From Oscillospiraceae bacterium (GTDB lineage: Bacteria > Bacillota > Clostridia > Oscillospirales > Oscillospiraceae): a DNA stretch of 64,000 bases. The position numbers and the translations under genes are program-made. The notes beneath the pieces were generated by a model. It saw only the letters and a list, made by a program, of their open reading frames with translations. It did not search any database and had not been told where the DNA came from. Shown one piece after another: positions 9,307 through 18,334 of this stretch (its first letter is position 1; every line of letters begins with the position of its first letter). The stretch lies in NCBI GenBank assembly GCA_030625685.1, contig DAOUQJ010000005.1, positions 1-64,000 on the forward strand, given 5' to 3'.

Positions 9307-9890
9307 TAGGAAATACCCAACTTGCCTTTAATATATGCAACAGCAAGAGCTTCTGTATCTACTGTAACTTCAGATTTCCAACCGTGCTTTTCTCTATCAT
9401 CACGCATGATTGTTCCTTCAATCGTTGGTGTCTGCCATTCGATAGTTTCACCTTGCGTGGTTGCTGCATCTTCTGGAATATTGAACTTCACTTTATGAAA
9501 GAAAATCGCTCTGTATTTTTCCACTCCGCCTTTTTTCTTTTTGATAATGATGCCAAAGCCAATGTCAGGAATTTGCATATCATCATCAAATACCAATTCG
9601 CTGATATCTGTTGCTTCACCGACGGTAATTGTTTTAGCGGTAATACCAAGAATCGCAGCAGCGGCCGCTTGTTCAATATCATCCGTTGTTACACTGATTG
9701 AACCACCACCAAAAGAACGATCTGATTCTGCAATGCCATTATCCGCATAAAGGTTGTTATCATCTCCACTTTCTACAGAAGCAGAAAACTCAACAGCCTT
9801 TGCAAAAAGCGCTCCACCAGTGTATGTAATGGTTCCATCAGTATTTACATATTTACCGTAATACGGTTTACTTACGCCAATTGTAGCCAT
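9306..9890 (-). CDS. Major tail (tube) protein, phi13 family
   Basis: 194 aa. The N-terminus (MATIGVSKPYYGKY) and the GGALFAKAVEFSASVES and GGGSISVTTDDIEQAAAAAILG motifs match the phi13-type tube proteins of Firmicute siphophages. It polymerises into the tail tube around the tape measure. It is preceded by the HK97 gp10-like gene and followed by the chaperone gene, the standard order. AGGTTAAATAT precedes ATG 9890. Confidence 0.92.
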   Translation of the reverse strand: MATIGVSKPYYGKYVNTDGTITYTGGALFAKAVEFSASVESGDDNNLYADNGIAESDRSFGGGSISVTTDDIEQAAAAAILGITAKTITVGEATDISELVFDDDMQIPDIGFGIIIKKKKGGVEKYRAIFFHKVKFNIPEDAATTQGETIEWQTPTIEGTIMRDDREKHGWKSEVTVDTEALAVAYIKGKLGIS

Positions 9891-9894
9891 ATAT

Positions 9895-10368
9895 TTAACC
9901 TCCAGTTATTTTTTTGTATTCTTCATCTATTACGTTTCCCATTTCTGAGATTGCTTGTTTCTTTGTTGCGTTTACAGCAGGACGGACAAAAGGACGCTTT
10001 TTCAGCTTACTTGTTCCGCTTTCCATCGCTCTTGCTTTGAGCTGATTTGGCACACCCTTTTCATCATATCCGTCAAAGCCAAGTTTGGTTGAAGTGTTCA
10101 TATCTGCAAAAACTTTAATAGGAGCAACACCAAAGGAGTCAAGTAGCTCTCCCGTCTGCTCATAGTTCATGCCTTTGAATATTTGTCCTTCTTGCAAACC
10201 TGCATAAGCAGGGTCATCTAGGTTCTCTTGCAGTCGCTTTTTGATTTCATCAGCGACAATTCCAGCACCAGCATATACGGCTTTTGCCGCTACTTCGTCT
10301 TGACGCCTTTCTAAATCAGATAGTTTTTTAGCGTACTCATTCAAACCCTTCATTTGTATCTTTGCCAT
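9895..10368 (-). CDS. HK97 gp10-family head-tail/tail completion protein
   Basis: 157 aa from ATG 10368 (MAKIQMKGLNEYAKKLSDLERRQDE), chosen because an upstream in-frame extension overlaps the previous gene and lacks a ribosome site. The KKRPFVRPAVNATKKQAISEMG segment near the C-terminus is a hallmark of gp10-like proteins, which join head and tail. It starts 1 nt past the stop of the upstream gene and ends 4 nt before the tail tube gene. Confidence 0.85.
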   Translation of the reverse strand: MAKIQMKGLNEYAKKLSDLERRQDEVAAKAVYAGAGIVADEIKKRLQENLDDPAYAGLQEGQIFKGMNYEQTGELLDSFGVAPIKVFADMNTSTKLGFDGYDEKGVPNQLKARAMESGTSKLKKRPFVRPAVNATKKQAISEMGNVIDEEYKKITGG

Positions 10369-10369
10369 A

Positions 10370-10690
10370 CTACAAACCATCAACTTCAAACGCCCATTCA
10401 TAATGAATGAATTTAGTATCATCCTCATACTGAACTGAGTTAAGACGAAAAGAGCAAACACAGTTTAGAGCGTTTTGGATTGCTTGCACATTGGGGTCGT
10501 TTTCCGTCTTGGTGAAATAATCAATCGTCCCTTGAATTGCTTGCTCTTGTATCTCATCATCTGCCCATAGAGAATCAGCTTGTGTCTCCTCTGCCCAAAC
10601 AACGTATTGATCCGTCTGCTCGAAAGCTATGTAATGCCCAACGTTGTCAGTAACGGTCAAGAGAGCGACGGGTATATCAGCCAATGGCAT
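10370..10690 (-). CDS. Tail terminator-like minor head-tail protein
   Basis: 106 aa, acidic and Trp-rich (YVVWAEETQADSLWADDEIQEQ). It sits between the head-closure gene and the gp10-like gene, the slot where siphophages encode the tail terminator. It overlaps the upstream gene by 14 nt. The family match is positional, with a plausible alpha/beta fold. Confidence 0.65.
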   Translation of the reverse strand: MPLADIPVALLTVTDNVGHYIAFEQTDQYVVWAEETQADSLWADDEIQEQAIQGTIDYFTKTENDPNVQAIQNALNCVCSFRLNSVQYEDDTKFIHYEWAFEVDGL

Positions 10691-11030
10691 ACACGCTCAC
10701 CACCTCTTCTAAGGTAATATCCATAACAGGTGGATTAGTTTCTTCAGGATATTGAATCTGCGTGATGCGAAACTGTTTGCCGTCGTTAGGAATTGCGATA
10801 TCCTGCGTTGAGATGTTGCGTAATCGTGGGCAGCGTAGAAGATACTGAATGTTTACGTTGTTTTGCTTGTTTGCTAGAAAACGATTAAGTCCAACCGTTC
10901 GCTCTTTGTATCTCAACGTCGCCTTAATCTTCAAACCTTCAACACGCATACCGCCGCGTGGTCCAATGTTTCCCACTTCATACAACCTTACAACACCGTC
11001 ATTAAACGATTGCATTTTGTTCTGCCGCAT
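10677..11030 (-). CDS. Head closure protein (head-tail adaptor)
   Basis: 117 aa, beta-rich. The beginning MRQNKMQSFNDGVVRLYEV and the region QFRITQIQYPEETNPPVMDITLEEV resemble SPP1 gp16/HK97 gp9-type closure proteins. It would seal the portal vertex after packaging. It overlaps both the upstream connector (11002) and the downstream gene. Confidence comes from its order among head-tail genes. Confidence 0.7.
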   Translation of the reverse strand: MRQNKMQSFNDGVVRLYEVGNIGPRGGMRVEGLKIKATLRYKERTVGLNRFLANKQNNVNIQYLLRCPRLRNISTQDIAIPNDGKQFRITQIQYPEETNPPVMDITLEEVVSVYAIG

Positions 11031-11310
11031 ATCTCTTCACCTCCATTTGATATTGAAGGCTGAGTAATTCACTAAGATAATCCTTTTGAAAATCTGCAAG
11101 TGCATTCGCTCTCACGTATTGACAGTATTCTAGCAGTAGTTCTTTCGATTTATCTTCTTTCGTGTAGTCACACGCTTCACCAGCCACCGCATCAATATAT
11201 TTCATCCCACGAGAGATAATGCCGGTGAGTTTAACATCACCAGCACTATCTACCCATGTTATATCAAGGTAATTTCGGACAGCTTCTAGCAGTCCATCAG
11301 GTAGTGCCAT
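11002..11310 (-). CDS. gp6-like head-tail connector
   Basis: 102 aa and helical (LLEAVRNYLDITW near the start), with the ITW...YIDAVAG pattern of phage gp6-like DNA-packaging connectors that bind under the portal. It is immediately downstream of the major capsid gene (13 nt gap). The 3' end overlaps the closure gene by 29 nt. Confidence 0.85.
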   Translation of the reverse strand: MALPDGLLEAVRNYLDITWVDSAGDVKLTGIISRGMKYIDAVAGEACDYTKEDKSKELLLEYCQYVRANALADFQKDYLSELLSLQYQMEVKRYAAEQNAIV

Positions 11311-11323
11311 CCGTCATACCTCC

Positions 11324-12508
11324 TTACGGTTGTTCGTCAGTTTTTACAACGCCATCAACAATGACAGTTTGGATAGCTGGAAGCAAGCCAGAAATATCTT
11401 TCAAGACGAAAGCATTTTCATCCAAAGCTCTACCATATCCATACATGTAAGTGAGATATGTGCGTTGTTGTTCTAGGAATTTATATTCGTCAGAATATTC
11501 AATCTTGCCGCCAGATTGTGTACCAACACCCATAAAGTATTTAGCTGCAAGGCCAAAGATAGCTTTACCGGTAGGAACCGCAGCGGATTGAATTACCGTA
11601 GTTGGGAACGGGAACACATCATGTGCATATCTTCCATCTGTAGTGCGAGGTGTCACAGCGGGAAATACCTTTGTAAAGTAGTCAGCTGGATTCACAACCA
11701 TCAAAATGGATTGTACTGCTCTGCGCTTGCTATTCGGACCAGTTGAAAGTGTGTCCAAAATAGATCCATATGTAGTTGGAGACAAGTCTGTGATGGCATC
11801 AGCTGTTTTGGACGGGTACACACCATCAACCGCACCAGTCAGCTTACGAGCCATACCGATTGGTTGTTCTTTGCCTGTGCCATCAACAATACCCACTTCC
11901 AACTGAACAGCTAGCGCTTCACTGAGAAGTTCACGTACATATCGGTCAATCCATTGCGGACCAAGTTCAATCATGTATTTGTTCACAGGAATAAATGCAG
12001 ATAGCTTCGCAAGAGACAAATCTACTTCAGTGAAGCTTGCAGAAAGTTCATCCGTGATAGTTTTGTCAAGTTTGCCCCATGCAGCAACGCCACCAGTTGT
12101 AGATAGAAGAATCTTTACAAGTGCGCCTGTGTTTCTGAAATTGATTGCTGATAGTAGTGGATGGTTGTCTTTCAAATCTTCAAACACAGAGTCAATGACC
12201 GTTTCAGGCATTACTGTATTGATATTTGCTAGTGCCTGTTGTGGCACTTCTGTTTTCATTGCCTCAATCACAGCTTCATAGTATTGCTTTTCTTGAGATG
12301 TCAAAACGCGACAACCACGAGCAGTCAACACATTCGCATCCTGTTGTGCTTGCAATTCTTTGAAGTCTCCCATAACCGCTTGTTGAATTGAATCCGCCAA
12401 ATCACCAAAAGTTTGATAAAATGCATCTTTATTATCTTCTTTAATTGCATCAGCAAACTTCTGCAAGATTTCCGCGCGTTCTTGTTGTAAAGCATCCATA
12501 TTTTTCAT
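11324..12508 (-). CDS. Major capsid protein, HK97 fold
   Basis: 394 aa from ATG 12508, preceded by AAAGGACTAACT; an earlier in-frame start would overlap the protease and has no ribosome site. Residues 1-90 form a charged helical delta (scaffold) domain (QQERAEILQKFADAIKEDNKD). The HK97 core follows (LLSTTGGVAAWGKLD, QWIDRYVRELLSEALAVQLEVGIVDGTG, IGMAR). The upstream protease should remove the delta domain during maturation. Confidence 0.93.
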   Translation of the reverse strand: MKNMDALQQERAEILQKFADAIKEDNKDAFYQTFGDLADSIQQAVMGDFKELQAQQDANVLTARGCRVLTSQEKQYYEAVIEAMKTEVPQQALANINTVMPETVIDSVFEDLKDNHPLLSAINFRNTGALVKILLSTTGGVAAWGKLDKTITDELSASFTEVDLSLAKLSAFIPVNKYMIELGPQWIDRYVRELLSEALAVQLEVGIVDGTGKEQPIGMARKLTGAVDGVYPSKTADAITDLSPTTYGSILDTLSTGPNSKRRAVQSILMVVNPADYFTKVFPAVTPRTTDGRYAHDVFPFPTTVIQSAAVPTGKAIFGLAAKYFMGVGTQSGGKIEYSDEYKFLEQQRTYLTYMYGYGRALDENAFVLKDISGLLPAIQTVIVDGVVKTDEQP

Positions 12509-12512
12509 ATAG

Positions 12513-13217
12513 TTAGTCCTTTCCGCCTGCAAGGGCATCTAAAAATGTTGTTACTGTTTTTTGTTGTGGTTCCTGTGGTATTGGGTCTTGTGGTCCATCC
12601 AAAGGCTTCTCTTGCTTTGCTTTCATCAGCATTTGGAATACTGCTTTTTTAGCAGATTGATTAACCCCTTTGACTTGGCTGTCACCAACAATGGAAGTAG
12701 CAAACCCCATAGCGAGTGCATCTGTTGGCGCAATCCATGATTCGTCTGCTAGCAACTGATCCAGTTCTTCATCAGAAATGTTAACCACTTCTCTGTATGC
12801 GTTTGCTGCAACTGCGCTTATAGTTTCCAAATCATCAGCTTGTTTACGCAATTCATCAGCATTACCACCAGTAAAAGTCCAAGCATTGTGAATCATCAAA
12901 AGTGATGCATTGTTCATTACTCTTTCTTCTCCGGCCATAAAAATAACGGATGCCGCCGAACAAGCGAATCCGTCACATACAGTCTTAACTTTTGCTTTGT
13001 GGTTTTTCAAAGAATTGAATATTGCCAAACCTTCCGCAACTTCACCGCCATATGAGTTGATGAACACATTGATTGTATGAACATCTAATTCTTGCAATTC
13101 TCTTGCTAGTGTATAACTTGACACGTCACTTTCTATCCATTCCCATGATGTGATGTCACCATAGATATAGATATCTGCTTCACTTCCATTTTGAGAAAGC
13201 TGATAGTATTTATTCAC
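12513..13217 (-). CDS. ClpP-family prohead protease
   Basis: 234 aa with a ClpP/S14 fold. The oxyanion loop INSYGGEVAEG (near residues 52-62), the nucleophile Ser in GFACSAAS (near 85-92) and the catalytic His in LLMIHNAW (near 108-115) are all present. The C-terminal 40 residues are low-complexity and Pro/Gln-rich. It processes the capsid precursor encoded 4 nt downstream, and lies 2 nt after portal. Confidence 0.95.
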   Translation of the reverse strand: MNKYYQLSQNGSEADIYIYGDITSWEWIESDVSSYTLARELQELDVHTINVFINSYGGEVAEGLAIFNSLKNHKAKVKTVCDGFACSAASVIFMAGEERVMNNASLLMIHNAWTFTGGNADELRKQADDLETISAVAANAYREVVNISDEELDQLLADESWIAPTDALAMGFATSIVGDSQVKGVNQSAKKAVFQMLMKAKQEKPLDGPQDPIPQEPQQKTVTTFLDALAGGKD

Positions 13218-13219
13218 TA

Positions 13220-14386
13220 TTACTCACCTCCCTTCAATGCCTTTAATGCTTCTTCAAACGGCATGTAGTTTTTAGTAATGAAATGTTCCCAAGCCCATTT
13301 TTCATCAATAGTTTCCTCTCCTACAAGTTCCAGAATATTATTGACACAGAACGCCCCCGAACCAATCAGCTTATCAATTGCACCTGATACAGATAATAGG
13401 TCCACATGTTTTACTTGTTTTGTATCGATCTTTAAGAAGTTACCTTTTGTAAATTCGCTGAATCCATAACGCTTACGATTGACTTCTTCTTGAAGCATAT
13501 CAACAAGTGGGTCGATGCAGAATGTCAAGAAGTTGTCCAATGCATCGGAAACACCTTGCACATCACCTCTCAGTAAAGCCGGTTGTATACCAAACGCTTT
13601 TGCCGTAAAGTCTGACACATCATCAATCAGAGCTTTGATGTCACGTGTACTTTCACTGGAATATGTTTTCTGTGTTAATTCCTTCCACTCTTGGCCATTG
13701 CCTAAAGGAAGTGAGGCATTATCTCCGTTTAGCCATTCTTTTAGCTTGTTATCTGTTAAGTCCTTGAAGTGTTTATATTCCTCGGTTCCAGCCGGTGGAA
13801 TGGCGTCAATTTTCAATATTCCTTTTGTGCCTCTAGTTTTTTGGAAAGAGTTCATGCTGTAAGAGATAAGTTTTGAATAACTCTGATAAAGACCTTGAAT
13901 CACCTTTTGCGTATCACATTCACAGAGTTTGAAATACAGCACTTCACTTTGTCTAAATGATCTATTGAAAGTGAAGTTTTTCACTGTGACATCAGTAAAG
14001 ATATCTTCATACAGCGCATAGGGCTTCTTATGAAAACTATCCGCTACATAAAGTTCTCCACCCTGTTCGACGATTAAGCACTCATTGTTTCTCATCAGTG
14101 TATAAATCCACTTTTGAATAAACTCACTCGAATTTTGATTCTTGTTCGGCTCTACATTCCACAGGTAATATTCTTTGCCTTTGACCGCTTTTCCGTTACT
14201 GTAAGTTTTGAACTCGCATTTACTAACAGCCTTAGAAACAAGATTAACCGCCGAAAGAAACGCCATTTCTCGGATGTAGATATCTCCAACCAAAACTGCA
14301 TATTCATCAGCAAAGACACTCATATTTGTTTCAGTTAACGGTACAGTGCCACCAAACTTATCCTTTAGCCACGTAATTAAACTCAA
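13220..14386 (-). CDS. Portal protein, HK97 family
   Basis: About 388 aa. TTG 14386 (SLITWLKDKFGG) is the best start: AGGGGGTGAAAA lies just upstream, while an upstream TTG at 14404 overlaps the ribosome site. Conserved HK97 portal features are visible: FLSAVNLVSKAVSKCEF, the SLPLGNGQEWKEL loop and FGIQPALLRGDVQGVSD. It forms the dodecameric DNA entry ring. It is translated just after terminase. Confidence 0.92.
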   Translation of the reverse strand: MSLITWLKDKFGGTVPLTETNMSVFADEYAVLVGDIYIREMAFLSAVNLVSKAVSKCEFKTYSNGKAVKGKEYYLWNVEPNKNQNSSEFIQKWIYTLMRNNECLIVEQGGELYVADSFHKKPYALYEDIFTDVTVKNFTFNRSFRQSEVLYFKLCECDTQKVIQGLYQSYSKLISYSMNSFQKTRGTKGILKIDAIPPAGTEEYKHFKDLTDNKLKEWLNGDNASLPLGNGQEWKELTQKTYSSESTRDIKALIDDVSDFTAKAFGIQPALLRGDVQGVSDALDNFLTFCIDPLVDMLQEEVNRKRYGFSEFTKGNFLKIDTKQVKHVDLLSVSGAIDKLIGSGAFCVNNILELVGEETIDEKWAWEHFITKNYMPFEEALKALKGGE

Positions 14387-14397
14387 TTTTTCACCCC

Positions 14398-16056
14398 CTA
14401 ACAAGTAATTACCGGAATATCAACAAATGTACTTACACCGCTATCAAGCTCGTCCTCTGCAATCATTGAATGAACCAATGCCATAAACGGATCCGTCTTT
14501 CTGCTTTTAGCTTCGATTTTCCCATACTCGAAATTCCCTTTATCCATCCCATTTTTTTTACCAACACGAATAAGCTTTGTATTGTTGACAGCCCACCTCA
14601 AAGCTGGATTGTCACCCCAGGTAAAGTAATGCCGATTGAAGCAACTATCTATCACTGGTTGAATTTTCATGATGTCTGATGGTCTTATAATCTGCACATT
14701 CTTACGTTCTTTCGCATCAAACCCAATATCCGCCAATGCCTTCTTCATGGATGTATGTCTAAAGTTATCAAGAACAATTTTCTTGATGTTATACTTTTGA
14801 CCTTGCTCGAAGATATAGTCCGCTATTAAAGTTTCATCTATATCTACATCGTCTACAGCGATACAGGTTGCCCATGTTTGCCATGGGGCTTTTATTCTGC
14901 TTAGTTCTGGATTTCTTGTGCATATCCAGTAGCAACCAAAATCAAACCGTTCATTACCTTTCTTGAAGTGAAAATTAACAGCTACCCAGTCTCTCAGCAA
15001 AGCAAAGTCAATTCCAACTGTACAGCTCCAACCGCTCAAATCAGGCAACGGCTTGTTGGTTGCTTTAATATTTTCCCAATTGGTTACTGCAATCTCCATG
15101 TTAGAACGTGGTAAATTCATACGCTTGGTATAAAAATCGAGTTCGGTTTGTTTGTCGTATTCCTTTTTTAAGCAATCCTTTTCGATTTGTTTTCTTAACT
15201 CTTGAAAATACGGTAAAGATGGATTCGCCTTTTCCCATAACTCCGGATTTTCGCACTCTTCGTCTCCGTCCATTTTGTAAATTAACGGACACAATCCCAA
15301 CCCTGTTACAGCACCATTCAAAACATCTTGGCAAAGTCGCATGTCCTCATCTAGCACACCATCTCTAACGTAACCGTTTGTGGTTATGGAAAATATGCGG
15401 CTATGTTTCCTCTTGCCGAAACCAGAAGAAAATACACCGATATTTTTTGAATTCTCGTATTCGTGTCGTTCGTCAAAAATTAAACACGCCGAACGCTTGC
15501 CATCTTTTGTGCGAGCGTTTGACGTGTTATATTTGATGTAGCTTTTTGTTTTAAGGTTTTTGATTAACTCTTTGGATTTATAGAAGAACTTCTTCGACTT
15601 TTTCCATGTGCTTTCTAACATGTTATAGATGTCATTAAACGAGGTTTGTGCCTGATCTTCACTGTTAGCAATAATATCGATATTATATTCTTTCACGCCA
15701 TGGTAGTGAGTGGATAGATACCATGCCACACCTGAAATAAAACCGTTCTTACCGTTACCTCGTCCCATCATGATATAAAACTCATCGAACACTACAGAAT
15801 CGCTGGATAAGTAATAACAATGCATCAAAACTAAAACAAACAATTCCCAAGGCAATAGCTTCATCTCGAAATATCTTTCAATCAGTTCTTTTGCTTTGTC
15901 CGTCTTTTCTGTATCAATAAGCACGTCTGGATTATCTAGTTTCTTCTCGATGTAGTCTACAGCTTTTCGCATTTCCTTGCTTGCGTGGATTTTGTCAGAC
16001 CGGATATCAGATATATAGTCATCAATGTATTTACATTTCGTCGTCATCATCGTCAC
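14398..16056 (-). CDS. Terminase large subunit
   Basis: 552 aa. ATPase part: Walker A-like MMGRGNGKNGF near residues 90-100 and Walker B LIFDERHEY near 190-200. Nuclease part: VGIDFALLRDWVAV near 350 and a late acidic site (ALADIGFDAKE). It cuts and pumps DNA into the prohead. The start overlaps the small subunit by 26 nt. Confidence 0.95.
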   Translation of the reverse strand: MTMMTTKCKYIDDYISDIRSDKIHASKEMRKAVDYIEKKLDNPDVLIDTEKTDKAKELIERYFEMKLLPWELFVLVLMHCYYLSSDSVVFDEFYIMMGRGNGKNGFISGVAWYLSTHYHGVKEYNIDIIANSEDQAQTSFNDIYNMLESTWKKSKKFFYKSKELIKNLKTKSYIKYNTSNARTKDGKRSACLIFDERHEYENSKNIGVFSSGFGKRKHSRIFSITTNGYVRDGVLDEDMRLCQDVLNGAVTGLGLCPLIYKMDGDEECENPELWEKANPSLPYFQELRKQIEKDCLKKEYDKQTELDFYTKRMNLPRSNMEIAVTNWENIKATNKPLPDLSGWSCTVGIDFALLRDWVAVNFHFKKGNERFDFGCYWICTRNPELSRIKAPWQTWATCIAVDDVDIDETLIADYIFEQGQKYNIKKIVLDNFRHTSMKKALADIGFDAKERKNVQIIRPSDIMKIQPVIDSCFNRHYFTWGDNPALRWAVNNTKLIRVGKKNGMDKGNFEYGKIEAKSRKTDPFMALVHSMIAEDELDSGVSTFVDIPVITC

Positions 16057-16378
16057 CGTCTAACTGCACCGGCTTGATTCCTAATTCAGAGAGCAGCTTC
16101 AACATTTGTGCATTCACTTTGATGCGTTGCTCAACGCTGTCATTTTTCTTCCGACCTTTCTGACCACCGCCATTGTTATATAACACCGTTACTCCTCGTT
16201 GCTGAATGTCGTCAACCAGCAAGCTTTTTGTTGCCCACAAATCCATATAATCAGAAACTAAGTCGATATAATATTGCCCTGTTGTTCCATTTCTCTCTAA
16301 TTGGTCAAGCAAATCATCTATAATTTCTTTGTATTCTTCTGACTCTAAGTAATTTCTAGTTTTTGCATTTGGCGCCAT
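16031..16378 (-). CDS. Terminase small subunit, P27 family
   Basis: 115 aa, helical, with the P27-like pattern YYIDLVSDYMDLWATKSLLVDDIQQRG and a highly acidic C-terminus ending in a run of Asp. It recognises packaging-start DNA and recruits the large subunit. A decayed homologue of its middle is found at 54665-54735. Confidence 0.9.
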   Translation of the reverse strand: MAPNAKTRNYLESEEYKEIIDDLLDQLERNGTTGQYYIDLVSDYMDLWATKSLLVDDIQQRGVTVLYNNGGGQKGRKKNDSVEQRIKVNAQMLKLLSELGIKPVQLDGDDDDDEM

Positions 16379-16478
16379 AACACCACCCCCTATCGTATGT
16401 GCGCGGAAAATCTCTTTTGTCGTGAACCCATTCGGTGGGTCGCTCTATCTTAAAATGCGTTTTATTTTACCCGGGGTA

Positions 16479-16793
16479 CTACCACCGTTCTTCCGTTAAA
16501 GGTATCTTATATTCTCTCTCTTTGTGTATACGTTCAGGATGGCAAACCGTTTCATGACAATTATTGCATACAGAAATAAGATTCCGCTCGAGTTTACCAG
16601 TGATTGGATTCTGCACATGCTTCATAAGTCCATACTGTGGATATTCGTCCAAGTGGTATTCGTGATGCACAACCGTAGCTTTCACATGCTTGTGATTCTT
16701 CTTACATATCTGACACTCATTGTGGTCTTCTTTCAATACTTCACGTCTTAGCTTTCGCCATGCACGACTACAATAAAATGAATTGTTATTCAT
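16479..16793 (-). CDS. HNH endonuclease associated with packaging
   Basis: 104 aa with a classic HNH core: CQICKKNH (first CxxC), VVHHEYHLDEYPQYG (the HH pair), NLISVCNNCHETVCH (second CxxC and final His). HNH genes next to terminase are needed for DNA cutting and packaging in HK97-like phages. A fragment of a second copy, including start and leader, is at 55984-56109. Confidence 0.95.
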   Translation of the reverse strand: MNNNSFYCSRAWRKLRREVLKEDHNECQICKKNHKHVKATVVHHEYHLDEYPQYGLMKHVQNPITGKLERNLISVCNNCHETVCHPERIHKEREYKIPLTEERW

Positions 16794-16819
16794 AGTTTAC
16801 TCACCTCATTTCATGCATA

Positions 16820-16847
16820 ATAAAAAGCCATCCATTACTGGACAGCT
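16820..16847 (-). terminator. Rho-independent terminator after the PH-like membrane gene
   Basis: On the minus strand AGCTGTCC / GGATGGCT forms an 8-bp stem (two G-U pairs) around a 6-nt loop, followed by TTTTTA. It lies between the stop of the 187-aa gene (16888) and the HNH start. The same hairpin follows the HNH remnant near 56088-56109, and a degenerate form lies near 17467. Confidence 0.75.
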
Positions 16848-16887
16848 CTTAATAATTCCATATAAACATTCAAAGTTAATCAAGCTT

Positions 16888-17451
16888 CTAAATCATATTT
16901 TTAATTAGTTGATGAACACTATCAACATCATCAATATATTTTAGTGCTCTATTCTCTCCACCAATCTTAAAAATATCTAGCCCCGTCCCAATAAACATAT
17001 GGTTAAAATTATACTTTTTATTACTGAATGTAATAGTCCCATTGTTTACTTGTTTTTTTATTACTTTTATATGTTTGAATTTTTGAGGATTTATCTCCAT
17101 TATATTATTTTTCCTTCTTATATAAATCTTATCCTTAGTTATTATATAACTAGTATGTTTTCTTAAATTATGTTCATAGATAAATCTTCCAAACAACAAA
17201 TATATGGAATAAAAATATAAAAAAATTATAGGCAATAGAAGAAACCACACTATTGGTGAAGCATTATTGTTTATGCACAACATTATTAAATTGTATTCAA
17301 ATACTGACATCACCATGAAAACAAATACACTTAAAGGCACTAATACTATATCTATACTTCCGATCTTTCTTATTAAACTTGGTTTTCCTTCCCAAATCAC
17401 ATTGTCTTCTTGATCTTTTTTCATATCTTTCTGTTGTACTTGTTCGTCCAT
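16888..17451 (-). CDS. Membrane protein with a PH-like domain
   Basis: 187 aa. A polar N-terminus (EDNVIWEGKPSLIRKI) precedes two hydrophobic segments (~residues 32-55 and ~63-90). A cytosolic beta-rich region follows (SYIITKDKIYIRRKNNIMEINPQKF), resembling bacterial PH-like domains. It lies in a leftward cassette between HNH and the late regulator and ends at its own terminator, so it reads as cargo. Its role is unknown; superinfection exclusion is only a guess. Confidence 0.75.
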   Translation of the reverse strand: MDEQVQQKDMKKDQEDNVIWEGKPSLIRKIGSIDIVLVPLSVFVFMVMSVFEYNLIMLCINNNASPIVWFLLLPIIFLYFYSIYLLFGRFIYEHNLRKHTSYIITKDKIYIRRKNNIMEINPQKFKHIKVIKKQVNNGTITFSNKKYNFNHMFIGTGLDIFKIGGENRALKYIDDVDSVHQLIKNMI

Positions 17452-17514
17452 TGTAGTAACTCCTCATAAAGCCATCCATTACTAAATAACTCTAAAATAT
17501 TAAAACAGTTATTT

Positions 17515-18246
17515 TTACATTATTGCTTCTTCGTCACTGAAAGTCATAGTAACATATTGTGCGAAATCATAGTTTGTAGCAATTCGTTCGAAACCAGAGT
17601 TAGTCAGCTTAAAATCTGCTAAACCAACTGTTATCGGACTACTATTATCTTTATTGATAAGTAAAAAAGCAATGGGTATATTTTGTTTTAACTCAATTGA
17701 TTTAGATTCTCTTAGAAAACCCCATGCACAAGACCTCACATCAAATGGAACATCTGGTGCAGGGATATCATCAAGAAACCCTTTTGCATCTTTTATAAAT
17801 CCAAATTCCATGTCAATTGAAAAGTCCTCATTTCTTATTAGAACAAGAGTAGCTTCAAACTGTCGAGGTGTAGTTTTTTCTAAATATTTCATGAAATCAA
17901 TATGACTACTTAAATCTTTCTCACCAACCAAAGTTGTATCCCAAGTACCATCATCTTTTAGCGTATGTACATGAAAGCTGAGATATTTTGCTTCCCTAGG
18001 GGCTTTGATTTTTAGTAATGCTATATCTCCCTCAAGATTAATAAGATCAAGAAGCTCTTGTTCATGCTCATTATATTGGTATGGTTCTACTCCCACTTTA
18101 GTAGGATATAAACTTTCCGTATCATTGCTTGTATTATTTGGACTCAGCCAGATTACCGCTCTTGCCAATACTAATGCAACGGCCAAAATGCCTATAGCTA
18201 ATACAAAATAATCTTTGAATGTTTTTTTAGATTGTTTCTCTTTCAT
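17515..18246 (-). CDS. Single-pass membrane-anchored protein, unknown
   Basis: 243 aa from ATG 18246, the start next to GGAAGGGTTC; an earlier in-frame start adds an acidic stretch. A transmembrane helix at ~14-35 (YFVLAIGILAVALVLARAV) is followed by a soluble, mainly beta domain of ~200 residues without Cys, apparently outside the cell. It is the middle gene of the three-gene cargo cassette. No family recognised. Confidence 0.7.
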   Translation of the reverse strand: MKEKQSKKTFKDYFVLAIGILAVALVLARAVIWLSPNNTSNDTESLYPTKVGVEPYQYNEHEQELLDLINLEGDIALLKIKAPREAKYLSFHVHTLKDDGTWDTTLVGEKDLSSHIDFMKYLEKTTPRQFEATLVLIRNEDFSIDMEFGFIKDAKGFLDDIPAPDVPFDVRSCAWGFLRESKSIELKQNIPIAFLLINKDNSSPITVGLADFKLTNSGFERIATNYDFAQYVTMTFSDEEAIM

Positions 18247-18334
18247 GAACCCTTCCTCTTCATCACGCAACGTTTAAGACATTTAACCATCATTACAGTT
18301 CAACAGGCACATTCTATACTACTTTCTCAAGTAA